Translations under genes and position numbers: made by a program
Notes under the pieces: generated by a model
Database searches by the model: none
What the model saw: the letters and a program-made list of their open reading frames with translations, nothing else
What the model was told of the DNA's origin: nothing
In this document: positions 1 through 6,964 of the stretch, piece by piece
Layout of the letters: each line of letters starts with the position of its first letter
Position numbering within the stretch: the stretch's first letter is position 1
NCBI RefSeq assembly: GCF_001894785.1
Contig: NZ_BCWW01000012.1
Coordinates: forward strand, 1 to 64,000
DNA from: Rhodococcoides fascians NBRC 12155 = LMG 3623
GTDB lineage: Bacteria; Actinomycetota; Actinomycetes; Mycobacteriales; Mycobacteriaceae
Direction of reading: 5' to 3'
DNA length: 64,000 nt

Positions 1-223
1 GCCGGTTGCGCTTCTTTAGCTCCCGCAGCTCAGAGGACTCGTCACCAGGGTCCTGCCGGCCGTCACGGACGACGCCGTCTTCACGATCGGCAATCTTGAG
101 CCAGCGGTGTAGGCAACCTTCGGAGATTCCGAAGTCCTTCGCGATCTGACGCAACGGGGCCTCGCCCTTGCGTGCGACGGCGATGACGTCGCGGCGGAAC
201 TCCTCGGGAAATGCTTTCGGCAT
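1..223 (-). CDS. IS3-family transposase OrfA (runs off left edge)
   Basis: The ATG is at 221-223 on the minus strand, with GGAAGGATG a few bases upstream as ribosome site. The 74 visible residues begin MPKAFPEEFRRDVIAVARKG and continue with a helix-turn-helix (APLRQIAKDFGISEGCLHRW) and a basic/acidic stretch ending in LRELKKRN, the usual start of the leucine zipper in IS3/IS1 OrfA proteins. OrfA binds the terminal repeats and is joined to the DDE-containing OrfB by programmed frameshifting. OrfB and the far end lie outside the window, so completeness cannot be judged. Confidence 0.85.
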   Translation of the reverse strand, partial: MPKAFPEEFRRDVIAVARKGEAPLRQIAKDFGISEGCLHRWLKIADREDGVVRDGRQDPGDESSELRELKKRNR

Positions 224-262
224 GGTGAACATCCTTCCACCGTGAGGAGCGATCCTCACAGA
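1..262 (-). mobile_element. End of an IS3-type insertion sequence
   Basis: The OrfA start lies about 40 nt from the point where sequence of the neighbouring nuclease-like gene begins. The junction contains a small palindrome, GTGAGGAgcgaTCCTCAC at 242-259, within what reads on the minus strand as TGATCTGTGAGGATCGC, plausible as a terminal inverted repeat. The exact boundary is inferred; the opposite IS end and the target duplication are not in the window. Confidence 0.45.
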
Positions 263-573
263 TCAGATGTCAACCAAAGCTGGGGCAGTCCCATCCCTAC
301 TTCATCTGCATACTGAAGAGCGGTTCGCGCGTATCCCTCGTACGAGAAGAAGATGAGCTGCTTCGAGTGGTCGACCCCACGTGCACCAGCCAGATTCTGT
401 AGCGCAGGGCGACCTACGGCTTTGAAGTGCATCTTTACCTGCGCAATCGCGGCTGTGGACATTATGTCGATGCCACTGTCGTGACGTCCCGACATCTCCC
501 GTGCGTCGTGAAACCCCATGCTCCTCATCACGCGGGCCATCTCACGCTCGGCACGCTGATGCCTGGGCTCCAT
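256..573 (-). CDS. Mrr-like restriction endonuclease domain protein, C-terminus probably cut by IS
   Basis: The 105-residue product has the compact core of a PD-(D/E)xK nuclease of the Mrr/RecB-like group: a helix (REMARVMRSMGFHDAREM), then SGIDI (acidic residue near position 35) and AIAQVKMHF carrying a Q-x-K strand, followed by RPALQNLAGA and a strand KQLIFFSYEGY. Mrr-type domains cleave DNA, often modified DNA. The last residues and the stop codon fall in the presumed terminal repeat of the adjacent IS, so the native C-terminus has probably been replaced. It may be a remnant or a minimal nuclease. The family call rests on motif spacing only. Confidence 0.6.
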   Translation of the reverse strand: MEPRHQRAEREMARVMRSMGFHDAREMSGRHDSGIDIMSTAAIAQVKMHFKAVGRPALQNLAGARGVDHSKQLIFFSYEGYARTALQYADEVGMGLPQLWLTSDL

Positions 574-684
574 CGATCCTCCGTCTGTCAGATCAGAAGA
601 TCATAAGCGGGAACGCCGACAATCAGGGTCAGTCGATGGAAGCGGCAATAGCTGGCCTGTCTGAGCCCGCCTTAGGATGTCGTG

Positions 685-1180
685 ATGCCTTCGGGCCGCC
701 CCGATCCCGCTGCACAGATCGTGTTCGACGCCTACCAACGCACCACTGGCCCAGTGGCCTTCCTTGATGAGTCGTATCAGGCCTCAGATGGTGTCACTGC
801 ACACCGGGACACCTTCTATGTGTTCACCGCTGTAATCGTCGAACTAGACGCGATGGATGAGCTACGGGTGGGCACCGAGGACATCGCCGGCGGAACCTAC
901 CGGCACACCACGAAGGGCGCTGCGAACTTCATCTGGAATCGACCAGACCCGCGACATGCTCGACTTCCTCGCCGATGGGCACGAAGCATGTGTGATCGCG
1001 CACCAAATCCCTGTCGGAGCCGACGACACCGACGCTCAGACCGCGCGGACCGCCTGCTATCGCCAGCTTGCGATCGAGGGGGCCGTCGCTTCCGTCGTAG
1101 GTCAATGTCATGGCAAGCCAACGCAATTTAGTAAATGCGAACAACCCACACCCCTTCCGAGATGCGGGTTGTTCGCCTGA
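685..1180 (+). pseudogene. DUF3800-like protein, frameshifted
   Basis: From ATG 685 (GTG 682 is an alternative) the frame encodes MPSGRPDPAAQIVFDAY and then VAFLDESYQ...TFYVFTAVIV. A strand ending in DES near the N-terminus, followed by an FxVFTAV strand, is the hallmark start of DUF3800 (RNase H-like fold) proteins. Around 925-955 the sensible reading moves to the next frame, which continues TRDMLDFLADGHEACVIAHQ...ARTACYRQLAIE and then loses similarity to a natural protein. DUF3800 proteins are frequent in defence neighbourhoods. One indel, plus probable C-terminal loss, makes this a broken gene unless the base is a sequencing error. Confidence 0.6.
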
Positions 1181-1190
1181 AGCGGTGGAT

Positions 1191-1388
1191 CTACTTGCTG
1201 CGGCCTGCGCCGTTCTTGGTGCGATCGACCATGATGTAGCCCTGGCCGGCCTTGGGGGTCGGAGGCAGTGGATTGCCTTTGGTGGTGGTCCGCTCGTCGC
1301 CGGTGCGACCGCCGCGAGGTCCAACGATTTCAACCTGACCCGAACTCGGGGCTTTGGTTCCTGACTTCATGGGCTTCGAAGTAGCCAA
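1191..1388 (-). CDS. Small basic hypothetical protein
   Basis: A TTG start at 1386-1388 lies 6 nt after a strong GGAGGAG ribosome site, giving about 65 residues beginning MATSKPMKSGTKAPSSGQ. The protein is rich in Gly, Thr, Lys and Pro, with a likely short strand (EVEIVGPRGGR-like segment) and a C-terminal YIMVDRTKNGAGRSK. No catalytic motif is seen. Composition and the ribosome site suggest a real small gene, perhaps nucleic-acid binding because of the basic tail. I do not recognise the family. An internal ATG at 1370 is the alternative start. Confidence 0.55.
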   Translation of the reverse strand: MATSKPMKSGTKAPSSGQVEIVGPRGGRTGDERTTTKGNPLPPTPKAGQGYIMVDRTKNGAGRSK

Positions 1389-1770
1389 GGTGGCTCCTCC
1401 AGATCTCGCGCATCCAGGTCTCCTGCAGACCGAGACTTCACTGGAACTACAGCGCGTCGATTTGTTGCGGGACACCTTGAGTCCTAGAGTCGGAAGTCAA
1501 CCACGATCGACCAACACTTGGAGCCTCGGCGTCTATGCCCGAGGCTTCAGGCATTTCTGCAGGCGTCAGTCTAGGCGTTGAGTCCGACAGATCGCGCACG
1601 ACACGCCCGGGTGGACCCCACATGTAGCCTCAGGCGCATTCTTGAGACCCAACATCTAGTGGCAGCGGTCGCCCAAGGCCCAGCTCGCCCGCTGGCCTCA
1701 CGTAACTATGCTGACCTTGTCTTTTCTCGAGGCGGGTGTGCATCCGCAGAACTGGAAGAGGATGCGGAAA
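1389..1770. other. Gene-free stretch with one hairpin
   Basis: No convincing coding frame is visible on either strand. The one structure found is an 8-bp stem, AGCCTCGG at 1522-1529 pairing with CCGAGGCT at 1539-1546 across a 9-nt loop. It is GC-rich but has no following T run, so it could be a weak terminator or simply a palindrome. Promoters for the diverging genes at 1388 and 1771 should lie here. Confidence 0.5.
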
Positions 1771-2451
1771 ATGAACACTCCGCGAACCTGCGACTTCTGC
1801 GGACGGTCTGCGCCTGAGGTGTCGCTCAGCAAAGAACACGTGTTCGCCCGATCGCTTCGCGACACGGTCAGGCACGCTGAGGATCACACCTACGCAATCG
1901 CGACCGATAAGTCCGGTCGGCTGAAAGGCGGGGAGTCCGTTCGCCGGGTGGCAATGTTCGACGTCACTTCACGTCGGGTCTGCGGTGAGTGCAACTCGGG
2001 ATGGATGAGCGAGCTCGAAGTTTCTGCGAATCCGGTTCTCCGCCGGCTTATTGCCGGGGAGACCACTCTTACGGGCGCGGAGGTCGATGTTGTGCGCCGA
2101 TGGCTGGTCAAAACCGCTGTGGTTGCCCATATGGCTGAGCCGAATTCGGAGAAACCCGAACCTACGGTTGATCCCCCCGACCGGCAGACAGTGATGGATC
2201 AAATTCCCGTCGGTTGGGTCGTCACGTTAGCCGTGCTGCATCCAAGCTGGCGCAACCACACGCACCGCGGATCCGTCGCGCTGCCGAAAATGCGTATGGT
2301 CGACGGAGTTGAAATATCGGAGGGATTTCACTTCGCGACTATCGAGATCGGCTGCATGCCGGCTCCCACCGTCGCCGCGGCCGCAGGGCCAACGATGACG
2401 CCCCCAATCCGAAACGCCATGGCTACCAGTAGAATCAAGGTCAGATGGTGA
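1771..2451 (+). CDS. HNH-type zinc-finger nuclease-like protein
   Basis: ATG 1771 follows a GGAAGAG purine tract; it was chosen over an upstream in-frame ATG at 1708 because the protein similarity starts at CDFCG. The 226-residue product begins MNTPRTCDFCGRS, continues LSKEHVFARSL and then RRVCGECNSGWMS. The CxxC...EH...CxxCN arrangement is the zinc-binding version of the HNH (beta-beta-alpha metal) nuclease domain. The C-terminal half (about residues 90-226) has no recognisable motif and may supply specificity. A defence role is suggested by the neighbouring Mrr-like, DUF3800-like and ATPase genes but not shown. Confidence 0.6.
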   Translation: MNTPRTCDFCGRSAPEVSLSKEHVFARSLRDTVRHAEDHTYAIATDKSGRLKGGESVRRVAMFDVTSRRVCGECNSGWMSELEVSANPVLRRLIAGETTLTGAEVDVVRRWLVKTAVVAHMAEPNSEKPEPTVDPPDRQTVMDQIPVGWVVTLAVLHPSWRNHTHRGSVALPKMRMVDGVEISEGFHFATIEIGCMPAPTVAAAAGPTMTPPIRNAMATSRIKVRW

Positions 2452-2495
2452 TCGTAAACCCGAGGCGCATAAAAATTCGAGGCCTGGACCTTCCG

Positions 2496-3071
2496 TTATC
2501 TGAACCACGTTTCGGGAGCGTTCGTCGGTGGCCCGATCTTGCCGTCGTCGATGATGTACTCGCCCGGGTAGAGGCGGTTGGCAGCGGGGCGCTCGCGAGC
2601 GGGTATCTCCACCAGAAAATTGTTCTCGCGTAACCGTGATGGCCTGTAGGTGCCGACGAACGTGATCATCACCGCGCCGCCGCGACCGGATGGCCCACCG
2701 TCGAGTGATTCTCGTCCGGTGTTGAACGTTTCGGCGATGTCGCGGCCGTCGTTACCCACGGTGATGCTGCCGTCGTGATGGAGTTCGACAAAGGTGCCGT
2801 TGTCCGCGGCGACCGTGGCCGCCGTGGCCCGCCCGGCCTGCGGGTCGAGGTCGACGGCAAAGTCGGGAACCTTGCTTGCGCCGCTGGGCGGGTCCACGTC
2901 GAGCTCTCGGCCGACGCAAAGGGTGACGTACTGGCCCAACGCAGTGTGTCTGCCGGTGTCGGCTATCTCCCAGAGATGTTTCCTGGACGCAACTTTGACG
3001 CGTCCGTCTAAAAAGATGCTGACCCAGTCGCGTCCGTTGGAGAGCACGACGCGTTTGCTGTTCGGTGCCAT
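2496..3071 (-). CDS. Hypothetical protein, 191 aa, next to AAA+ ATPase
   Basis: The ATG at 3069-3071 gives MAPNSKRVVLSNGRDWVSIF; an open frame continues upstream but loses protein-like composition where the ATPase gene lies antisense to it. The product is mostly predicted beta strand with repeated short strands (FVELHHDGSITVG, AVMITFVGTYRPS) and ends near IIDDGKIGPPTNAPETWFR. There is no signal peptide or membrane segment. It is downstream of the ATPase on the same strand with a 47-nt gap, so the two may form an operon with this protein as partner or effector. I do not recognise the family. Confidence 0.65.
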   Translation of the reverse strand: MAPNSKRVVLSNGRDWVSIFLDGRVKVASRKHLWEIADTGRHTALGQYVTLCVGRELDVDPPSGASKVPDFAVDLDPQAGRATAATVAADNGTFVELHHDGSITVGNDGRDIAETFNTGRESLDGGPSGRGGAVMITFVGTYRPSRLRENNFLVEIPARERPAANRLYPGEYIIDDGKIGPPTNAPETWFR

Positions 3072-3118
3072 TGCTACAGGATCGTGCACAGCAGTGTGCT
3101 GAGCAATCGCAGGGCTCT

Positions 3119-4291
3119 TCAGTCGGTGGGCTGACGCCGGATAAAGTCCGACATCCCCGGCACGGTGAACGCGATCCGGCCGTGTTCGGGGGACCAGATC
3201 AGGCCTTTGCGGATCAGGGAGTCGCGGACGTCGCTGACACCGGTCGTCGTTTGTCCCATCGCCGCGGCGACGACTCCCGAACGCGGTGCGTCGTCGGCAG
3301 CGAGGGCAATGGCGCGCATGTAGCGCCGCTCCCTGTCGGAGGGGCGGTTCCATCGTGAGGGGAAGAAGCCTTCGTCCAGAGCTCGCCGGCCTTCCTCGAC
3401 CGCGAGGTGGGCGTCGTCTTCGTCGAATACTGCTGTGGCGGCGACGTTCCAGACGGCTTTGCCGTATTCCTGCAGGAAGTACGGGTACCCGCCGCTGGCC
3501 TCGACGAGAAGGGCCAGGGCATCGGGGGTGAAGGACCCGCCGTGCTGGTTGACTGGGATCTCCAGAGCTTCGGCAGCATCGGCCGGTGCTAGGGGACCGA
3601 TGGCGCTGTACGCAAACTGCCGCTCCGCGTAGGACCGGTTGTCGGCGAGCACCGACGGAAGGTTGGGCAGGCCCGCGCCGATGACGAAGAACGGCCACTC
3701 CCGCTGGCTGGCCCGATGCTGCACCGACAGCAACGCGCCGAGGAGATCGGAATCGAGGTCCTGCATCTCGTCGATGAACAGCCCGAACGCGGTGCCCTTC
3801 TTCTTCATCGCGGCACTGATCGCCTCGACGAGTTCTTCGAGATCGAGGTCGATGTCTCCGCTGGCGGCACCGTGATCGAGTGACAATTCGACTTTTGCCG
3901 GTCCGACCCCGACGCCGAGGGTGAACCCGCGGGCGAGGGAGATCAGGTCATCGAGCGCCTTCTGCATCTGATGTTTGCGGCTGAACCGGCGCAGGCCGGC
4001 GGCGAGTTCGGACCCGAGCTTGGCGCGCACGGCGCTGACGCCGGACTCGTTGGGTCGCGCCTCGAGGCCGATCGTCAACCAACCTTGACGTTCGGCGTGT
4101 TCGGACAGGTTGTTGAGCAGTGTGGTTTTGCCGACGCCGCGCAGGCCCGACAGGATCATGCCGCGGTCGTAGTTGCGGTTCTTGCTCCGGGCCACCAGGA
4201 GGTCGAATTCTTCGCGTTGGCGGGTGCGACCTTCGAGCGCGGGAGGGCGCAGGCCCGATCCAGGCTTGAACGGGTTCAGGGCGGGATCCAT
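3119..4291 (-). CDS. AAA+ (ORC/Cdc6-like) ATPase, paralogue A
   Basis: This 390-residue P-loop ATPase has Walker A GLRGVGKTT (Lys55), Walker B LFIDEMQD (Asp174-Glu175), a sensor-like FFVIGAGLPNLP segment and a C-terminal winged-helix region ending AFTVPGMSDFIRRQ. This layout is typical of the archaeal-type ATPase/ORC-like group found in mobile elements and some defence modules. The ATG at 4289-4291 is preceded by TATAGT with exactly 7 nt between, so the mRNA is probably leaderless. A second copy with the same layout is at 54956-56134. The 191-residue protein downstream may be its partner. Substrate and output are unknown. Confidence 0.85.
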   Translation of the reverse strand: MDPALNPFKPGSGLRPPALEGRTRQREEFDLLVARSKNRNYDRGMILSGLRGVGKTTLLNNLSEHAERQGWLTIGLEARPNESGVSAVRAKLGSELAAGLRRFSRKHQMQKALDDLISLARGFTLGVGVGPAKVELSLDHGAASGDIDLDLEELVEAISAAMKKKGTAFGLFIDEMQDLDSDLLGALLSVQHRASQREWPFFVIGAGLPNLPSVLADNRSYAERQFAYSAIGPLAPADAAEALEIPVNQHGGSFTPDALALLVEASGGYPYFLQEYGKAVWNVAATAVFDEDDAHLAVEEGRRALDEGFFPSRWNRPSDRERRYMRAIALAADDAPRSGVVAAAMGQTTTGVSDVRDSLIRKGLIWSPEHGRIAFTVPGMSDFIRRQPTD

Positions 4292-4298
4292 ATGGCAA

Positions 4299-4331
4299 AC
4301 TATAGCCGTTTATGGACATCAGCACCATAAA
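4299..4331 (-). promoter_or_regulatory. Leaderless promoter and inverted repeat upstream of ATPase A
   Basis: On the minus strand TATAGT (4304-4299) sits 7 nt before the ATG, as expected for a -10 element of a leaderless transcript. Just upstream is a perfect 7-bp inverted repeat with 9-nt spacer, TTTATGG at 4309-4315 and CCATAAA at 4325-4331, in an AT-rich patch unlike its surroundings. It would overlap the -35 region and is a likely operator. Confidence 0.5.
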
Positions 4332-4466
4332 TGTCAATAAACCTCCATACGCAGGTTACGGCAACACGGACGCGCCACGGACAGCGCCCGCTGATCGAGC
4401 CGGCAACACACTCCACGCCGTCTGCGACACGCTCACTCGCAGGTCCTGTCTTCGCAAGGCGGCCGG

Positions 4467-5192
4467 GTGGATGATCGGGCGATGGCGACCGTCCTCGACA
4501 GTGCCGGTCTGGACCGGCTCACCGCTGCAGTCCTGGCGTTGAACCCGCGCCCGCGCGAGCGGCGCTGGGTCAGCCTGAGTTTCGCGATCGTCGACGCAGT
4601 CTGGAGCATCGGCGCGACCTACGCCACCACCGTCGTGCCACTGGTCAACCGCGTGGCAGCCGACTTCGGCGTCACGCAAGCCTCGGTGCCGAACTCGTCG
4701 CCGCCGACACCGGACCCCGTTCCGCTGGCAGCTTTTCGCGCCCGATTCGATGTCGACTCGCTCACCGCACGCACCAATCGCCAGCGGACCTCCACCCGCG
4801 GCGGCACCAGCAAAGCCCACGCCGTGCTCGACCACGTCGACATCTTCCGCGCCGCCGGCATCGACACCCTCGATCAGGCCCGCGCAATCATGAGCGACGG
4901 ACCGGCATTCGAGCGCCTCGACACCGCGCTGCAGGCCGTACCCGGGGAAGGAGGACACGGGGTGCGCCGCGGATACCTGTGGATGCTGATCGGCGACGAC
5001 GACCGCATCAAGCCCGACCGCATGGTGCTGCGATGGCTCCGCAGCCAGGGCGTGACCGCATCACCGGTCACCGCTACCGCGATCGTCCACGAAATCGTCG
5101 CCCGCATCAACGACATCCCAGGCGAACGTCGCACCACCGCGTGGGAAGTCGACCACGTCCTGTGGCAGGCCGGCCGCGCACTGCCCGCATGA
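4467..5192 (+). CDS. Hypothetical protein coupled to HNH nuclease, possibly HhH-like
   Basis: GTG 4467 follows AAGGCGG; ATG 4482 is an alternative. The 241-residue product is largely helical. Its C-terminal third reads GVRRGYLWMLIGDDDRIKPDRMVLRWL and then IVHEIVARINDIPGERRTTAWEVDHVLWQ, a pattern resembling the helix-hairpin-helix region of HhH-GPD base-excision proteins, though I cannot see a secure catalytic Lys/Asp. The stop overlaps the start of the HNH gene (ATGA at 5189-5192), so both are translated together. A recognition subunit paired with a nuclease is a reasonable inference, no more. Confidence 0.65.
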   Translation: MDDRAMATVLDSAGLDRLTAAVLALNPRPRERRWVSLSFAIVDAVWSIGATYATTVVPLVNRVAADFGVTQASVPNSSPPTPDPVPLAAFRARFDVDSLTARTNRQRTSTRGGTSKAHAVLDHVDIFRAAGIDTLDQARAIMSDGPAFERLDTALQAVPGEGGHGVRRGYLWMLIGDDDRIKPDRMVLRWLRSQGVTASPVTATAIVHEIVARINDIPGERRTTAWEVDHVLWQAGRALPA

Positions 5193-5809
5193 CGTCCGGC
5201 GACGTCGTGGCCACCGGATCGGGCCAGCCGCCGAAGAAAGCGGACGTCCTCGCGCGGGCCAGCGCCGCGCTCGGCAACGGAGACGACAACGCGGCCAAAG
5301 CCATAATCGAGACCGACTACCCACACGTTGTCGGCACAGTTGCGCAACGCCGATACACGCTCCCCGAGATGCTGCGCACGTTCTACCGCGACGGCTTCCT
5401 CGACCGATACTCCGGCGACCGACTGATCCACCCGGGAGCATTGAGGTTGCTGTCGGTCGTGCTGCCGAACGAATTTCCCGCACATCCGAATTGGAAGATG
5501 ACCGAGACCCATTTCGCGTTCTGGGAGCTGTTCCCGACCATCGATCACCTCGACCCGGTCGCCCGCGGCGGAGCAGACGAGGCCTCGAACTGGGTGACCA
5601 CCTCGATGCTGCGCAACTCCGCGAAAGCGCACTGGACCCTGCCCGAGCTCGGCTGGACGCTGCACCCACCCGGCGATGCGCAGTACTGGGACGGCCTGGC
5701 GGGCTGGTTCACCGACTACCTCACCGACCGTCCCGACCTCGCCGCCTCCTCGGCCTATCTAGGTCGGTGGCTGCGCGCCACCCGCGCTGTCCAGGCCGAA
5801 CGCGCCTGA
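5189..5809 (+). CDS. HNH endonuclease-like protein
   Basis: The start overlaps the upstream stop by 4 nt. In the 206-residue product an extended segment (RDGFLDRYSGDRLIHPG) precedes the core TIDHLDPVARGGADEASNWV, the D-H...P...GG...N spacing of HNH nucleases; TSMLRNSAKAHW supplies the terminal helix. No CxxC zinc knuckle is present, so this is the zinc-free subtype. With its coupled partner it resembles a two-gene restriction-like unit. Domain confidence is good; the biological target is unknown. Confidence 0.75.
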   Translation: MTSGDVVATGSGQPPKKADVLARASAALGNGDDNAAKAIIETDYPHVVGTVAQRRYTLPEMLRTFYRDGFLDRYSGDRLIHPGALRLLSVVLPNEFPAHPNWKMTETHFAFWELFPTIDHLDPVARGGADEASNWVTTSMLRNSAKAHWTLPELGWTLHPPGDAQYWDGLAGWFTDYLTDRPDLAASSAYLGRWLRATRAVQAERA

Positions 5810-6005
5810 ATCACGGGGCACGGCGAGACGGCAGACACTAGGGGAGTCCCAGTGCCCGCTGACAGCGTGGCCGCGACCGATAAGCAGCCCTTATGTCAAG
5901 CCGCCCGCCCGTCTGCCACCTGAACTGCGCCGCCATCGCCGATCCGGTCTGACAGCCGGGTCCTCAGCGCCATGCGACGCGCTGTCCGCCATGCATGTCC
6001 GACTC

Positions 6006-6710
6006 TCAGACGCTGCCCTCGGCAGCGGCTGCCCCGGCCACTTTCTTGGCTACATCCGACATCGATGTATCCCCAGTGGTCAGACCGGACCGTGCAGCGA
6101 GAAGGGGACTGATATCTCGGAGTGCGTCGAAGGTGGTGTCATGAGCAACTGGGATCACCCGGTCGGTCGCGAGCAGCGCCGACAGTTCTTTCCCGGCTAT
6201 GCCACTCGTCGACTTCAGGCCTTCGAGCAGGGCCGGTGTGACCAGAACGATGCCGATTCGTGAATTGGCCAGGCCCCTGTCGATTTCCTGAAGCAGTGAC
6301 TTCCCGAGACCGACGTCGTACTCGCTGAACCACACCGTCGCGCCGTGGGAGATGAGCAGATCGCATAGATCCTTGGCAGCGCTCTCACGGTCCGCCCATG
6401 CGTGACAGAGAAACAGGTCGCGTCTTTCCGGGTGACTTTGCGCCACCAGCTCTGCCTTCTGCGCGAGCGGTTCCATGGTCCGCCACTCGGTCGAGCTGTA
6501 CGACACGGACCCGCCCCCTCTCAGCCGGCGTGAGTGACCACTTGAGGACGATCCGCCGCCAGTCGAGCTGGCACCGCCCGAGTAACGCGGAGTCGGGGAG
6601 TACGGGACGTACGACGAGTAGGACCGCCGAGATTGGCCTCGGCAGGCAGGGCAATTCGCAGCGGCCGCCGATGATCGGTGACCCTGGACAGGTGCAGTGC
6701 AACCAGACAT
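6006..6710 (-). CDS. TIR-domain protein with Cys-motif, Ser/Gly-rich N-terminus
   Basis: The 234-residue product has two parts. Residues 1-75 carry CTAPVQGHR, CPAC and a long Ser/Tyr/Gly-rich linker. Residues about 95-215 form a TIR domain: RDLFLCHAW (first strand), LLISHGATVWFSEYDVGLGKS with the acidic residue expected of NAD-cleaving TIRs, and SRIGIVLVTPALLEG. Bacterial TIR domains typically hydrolyse or cyclise NAD in antiphage defence. The zinc-like N-terminal knuckle and flexible linker could anchor it to a partner. It diverges from the helicase-methyltransferase operon, which suggests a shared defence context. No Shine-Dalgarno is evident before the ATG. Confidence 0.8.
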   Translation of the reverse strand: MSGCTAPVQGHRSSAAAANCPACRGQSRRSYSSYVPYSPTPRYSGGASSTGGGSSSSGHSRRLRGGGSVSYSSTEWRTMEPLAQKAELVAQSHPERRDLFLCHAWADRESAAKDLCDLLISHGATVWFSEYDVGLGKSLLQEIDRGLANSRIGIVLVTPALLEGLKSTSGIAGKELSALLATDRVIPVAHDTTFDALRDISPLLAARSGLTTGDTSMSDVAKKVAGAAAAEGSV

Positions 6711-6964
6711 ATCGGAAGTGTAAGAGAACCCACCGACACAAAGATGGAACTCAGTGCGCGCATTGGATGGCTACCCGCCAGGGCGCGACTTCCGCCACGT
6801 GCTGGTATCGCGCACCCGGTGACCAACCGGGCCCCGTACGTCAAGTCTCGGCGAACGAGACCACGCTCACGCGTCCCTCTCGGCCCAGATGGCAGCTCTC
6901 CCTTCAAATTGGTCGTGTTCATCCCAAAGCCCCCATGGACGTTTGAAACACTAACCACAACGGG

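Noticed and set aside
3072..3698. N-terminal extension of the 191-aa gene into the ATPase region
   Set aside because: The added part is Arg/Pro-rich shadow of the ATPase gene; ATG 3071 marks the change to normal composition.
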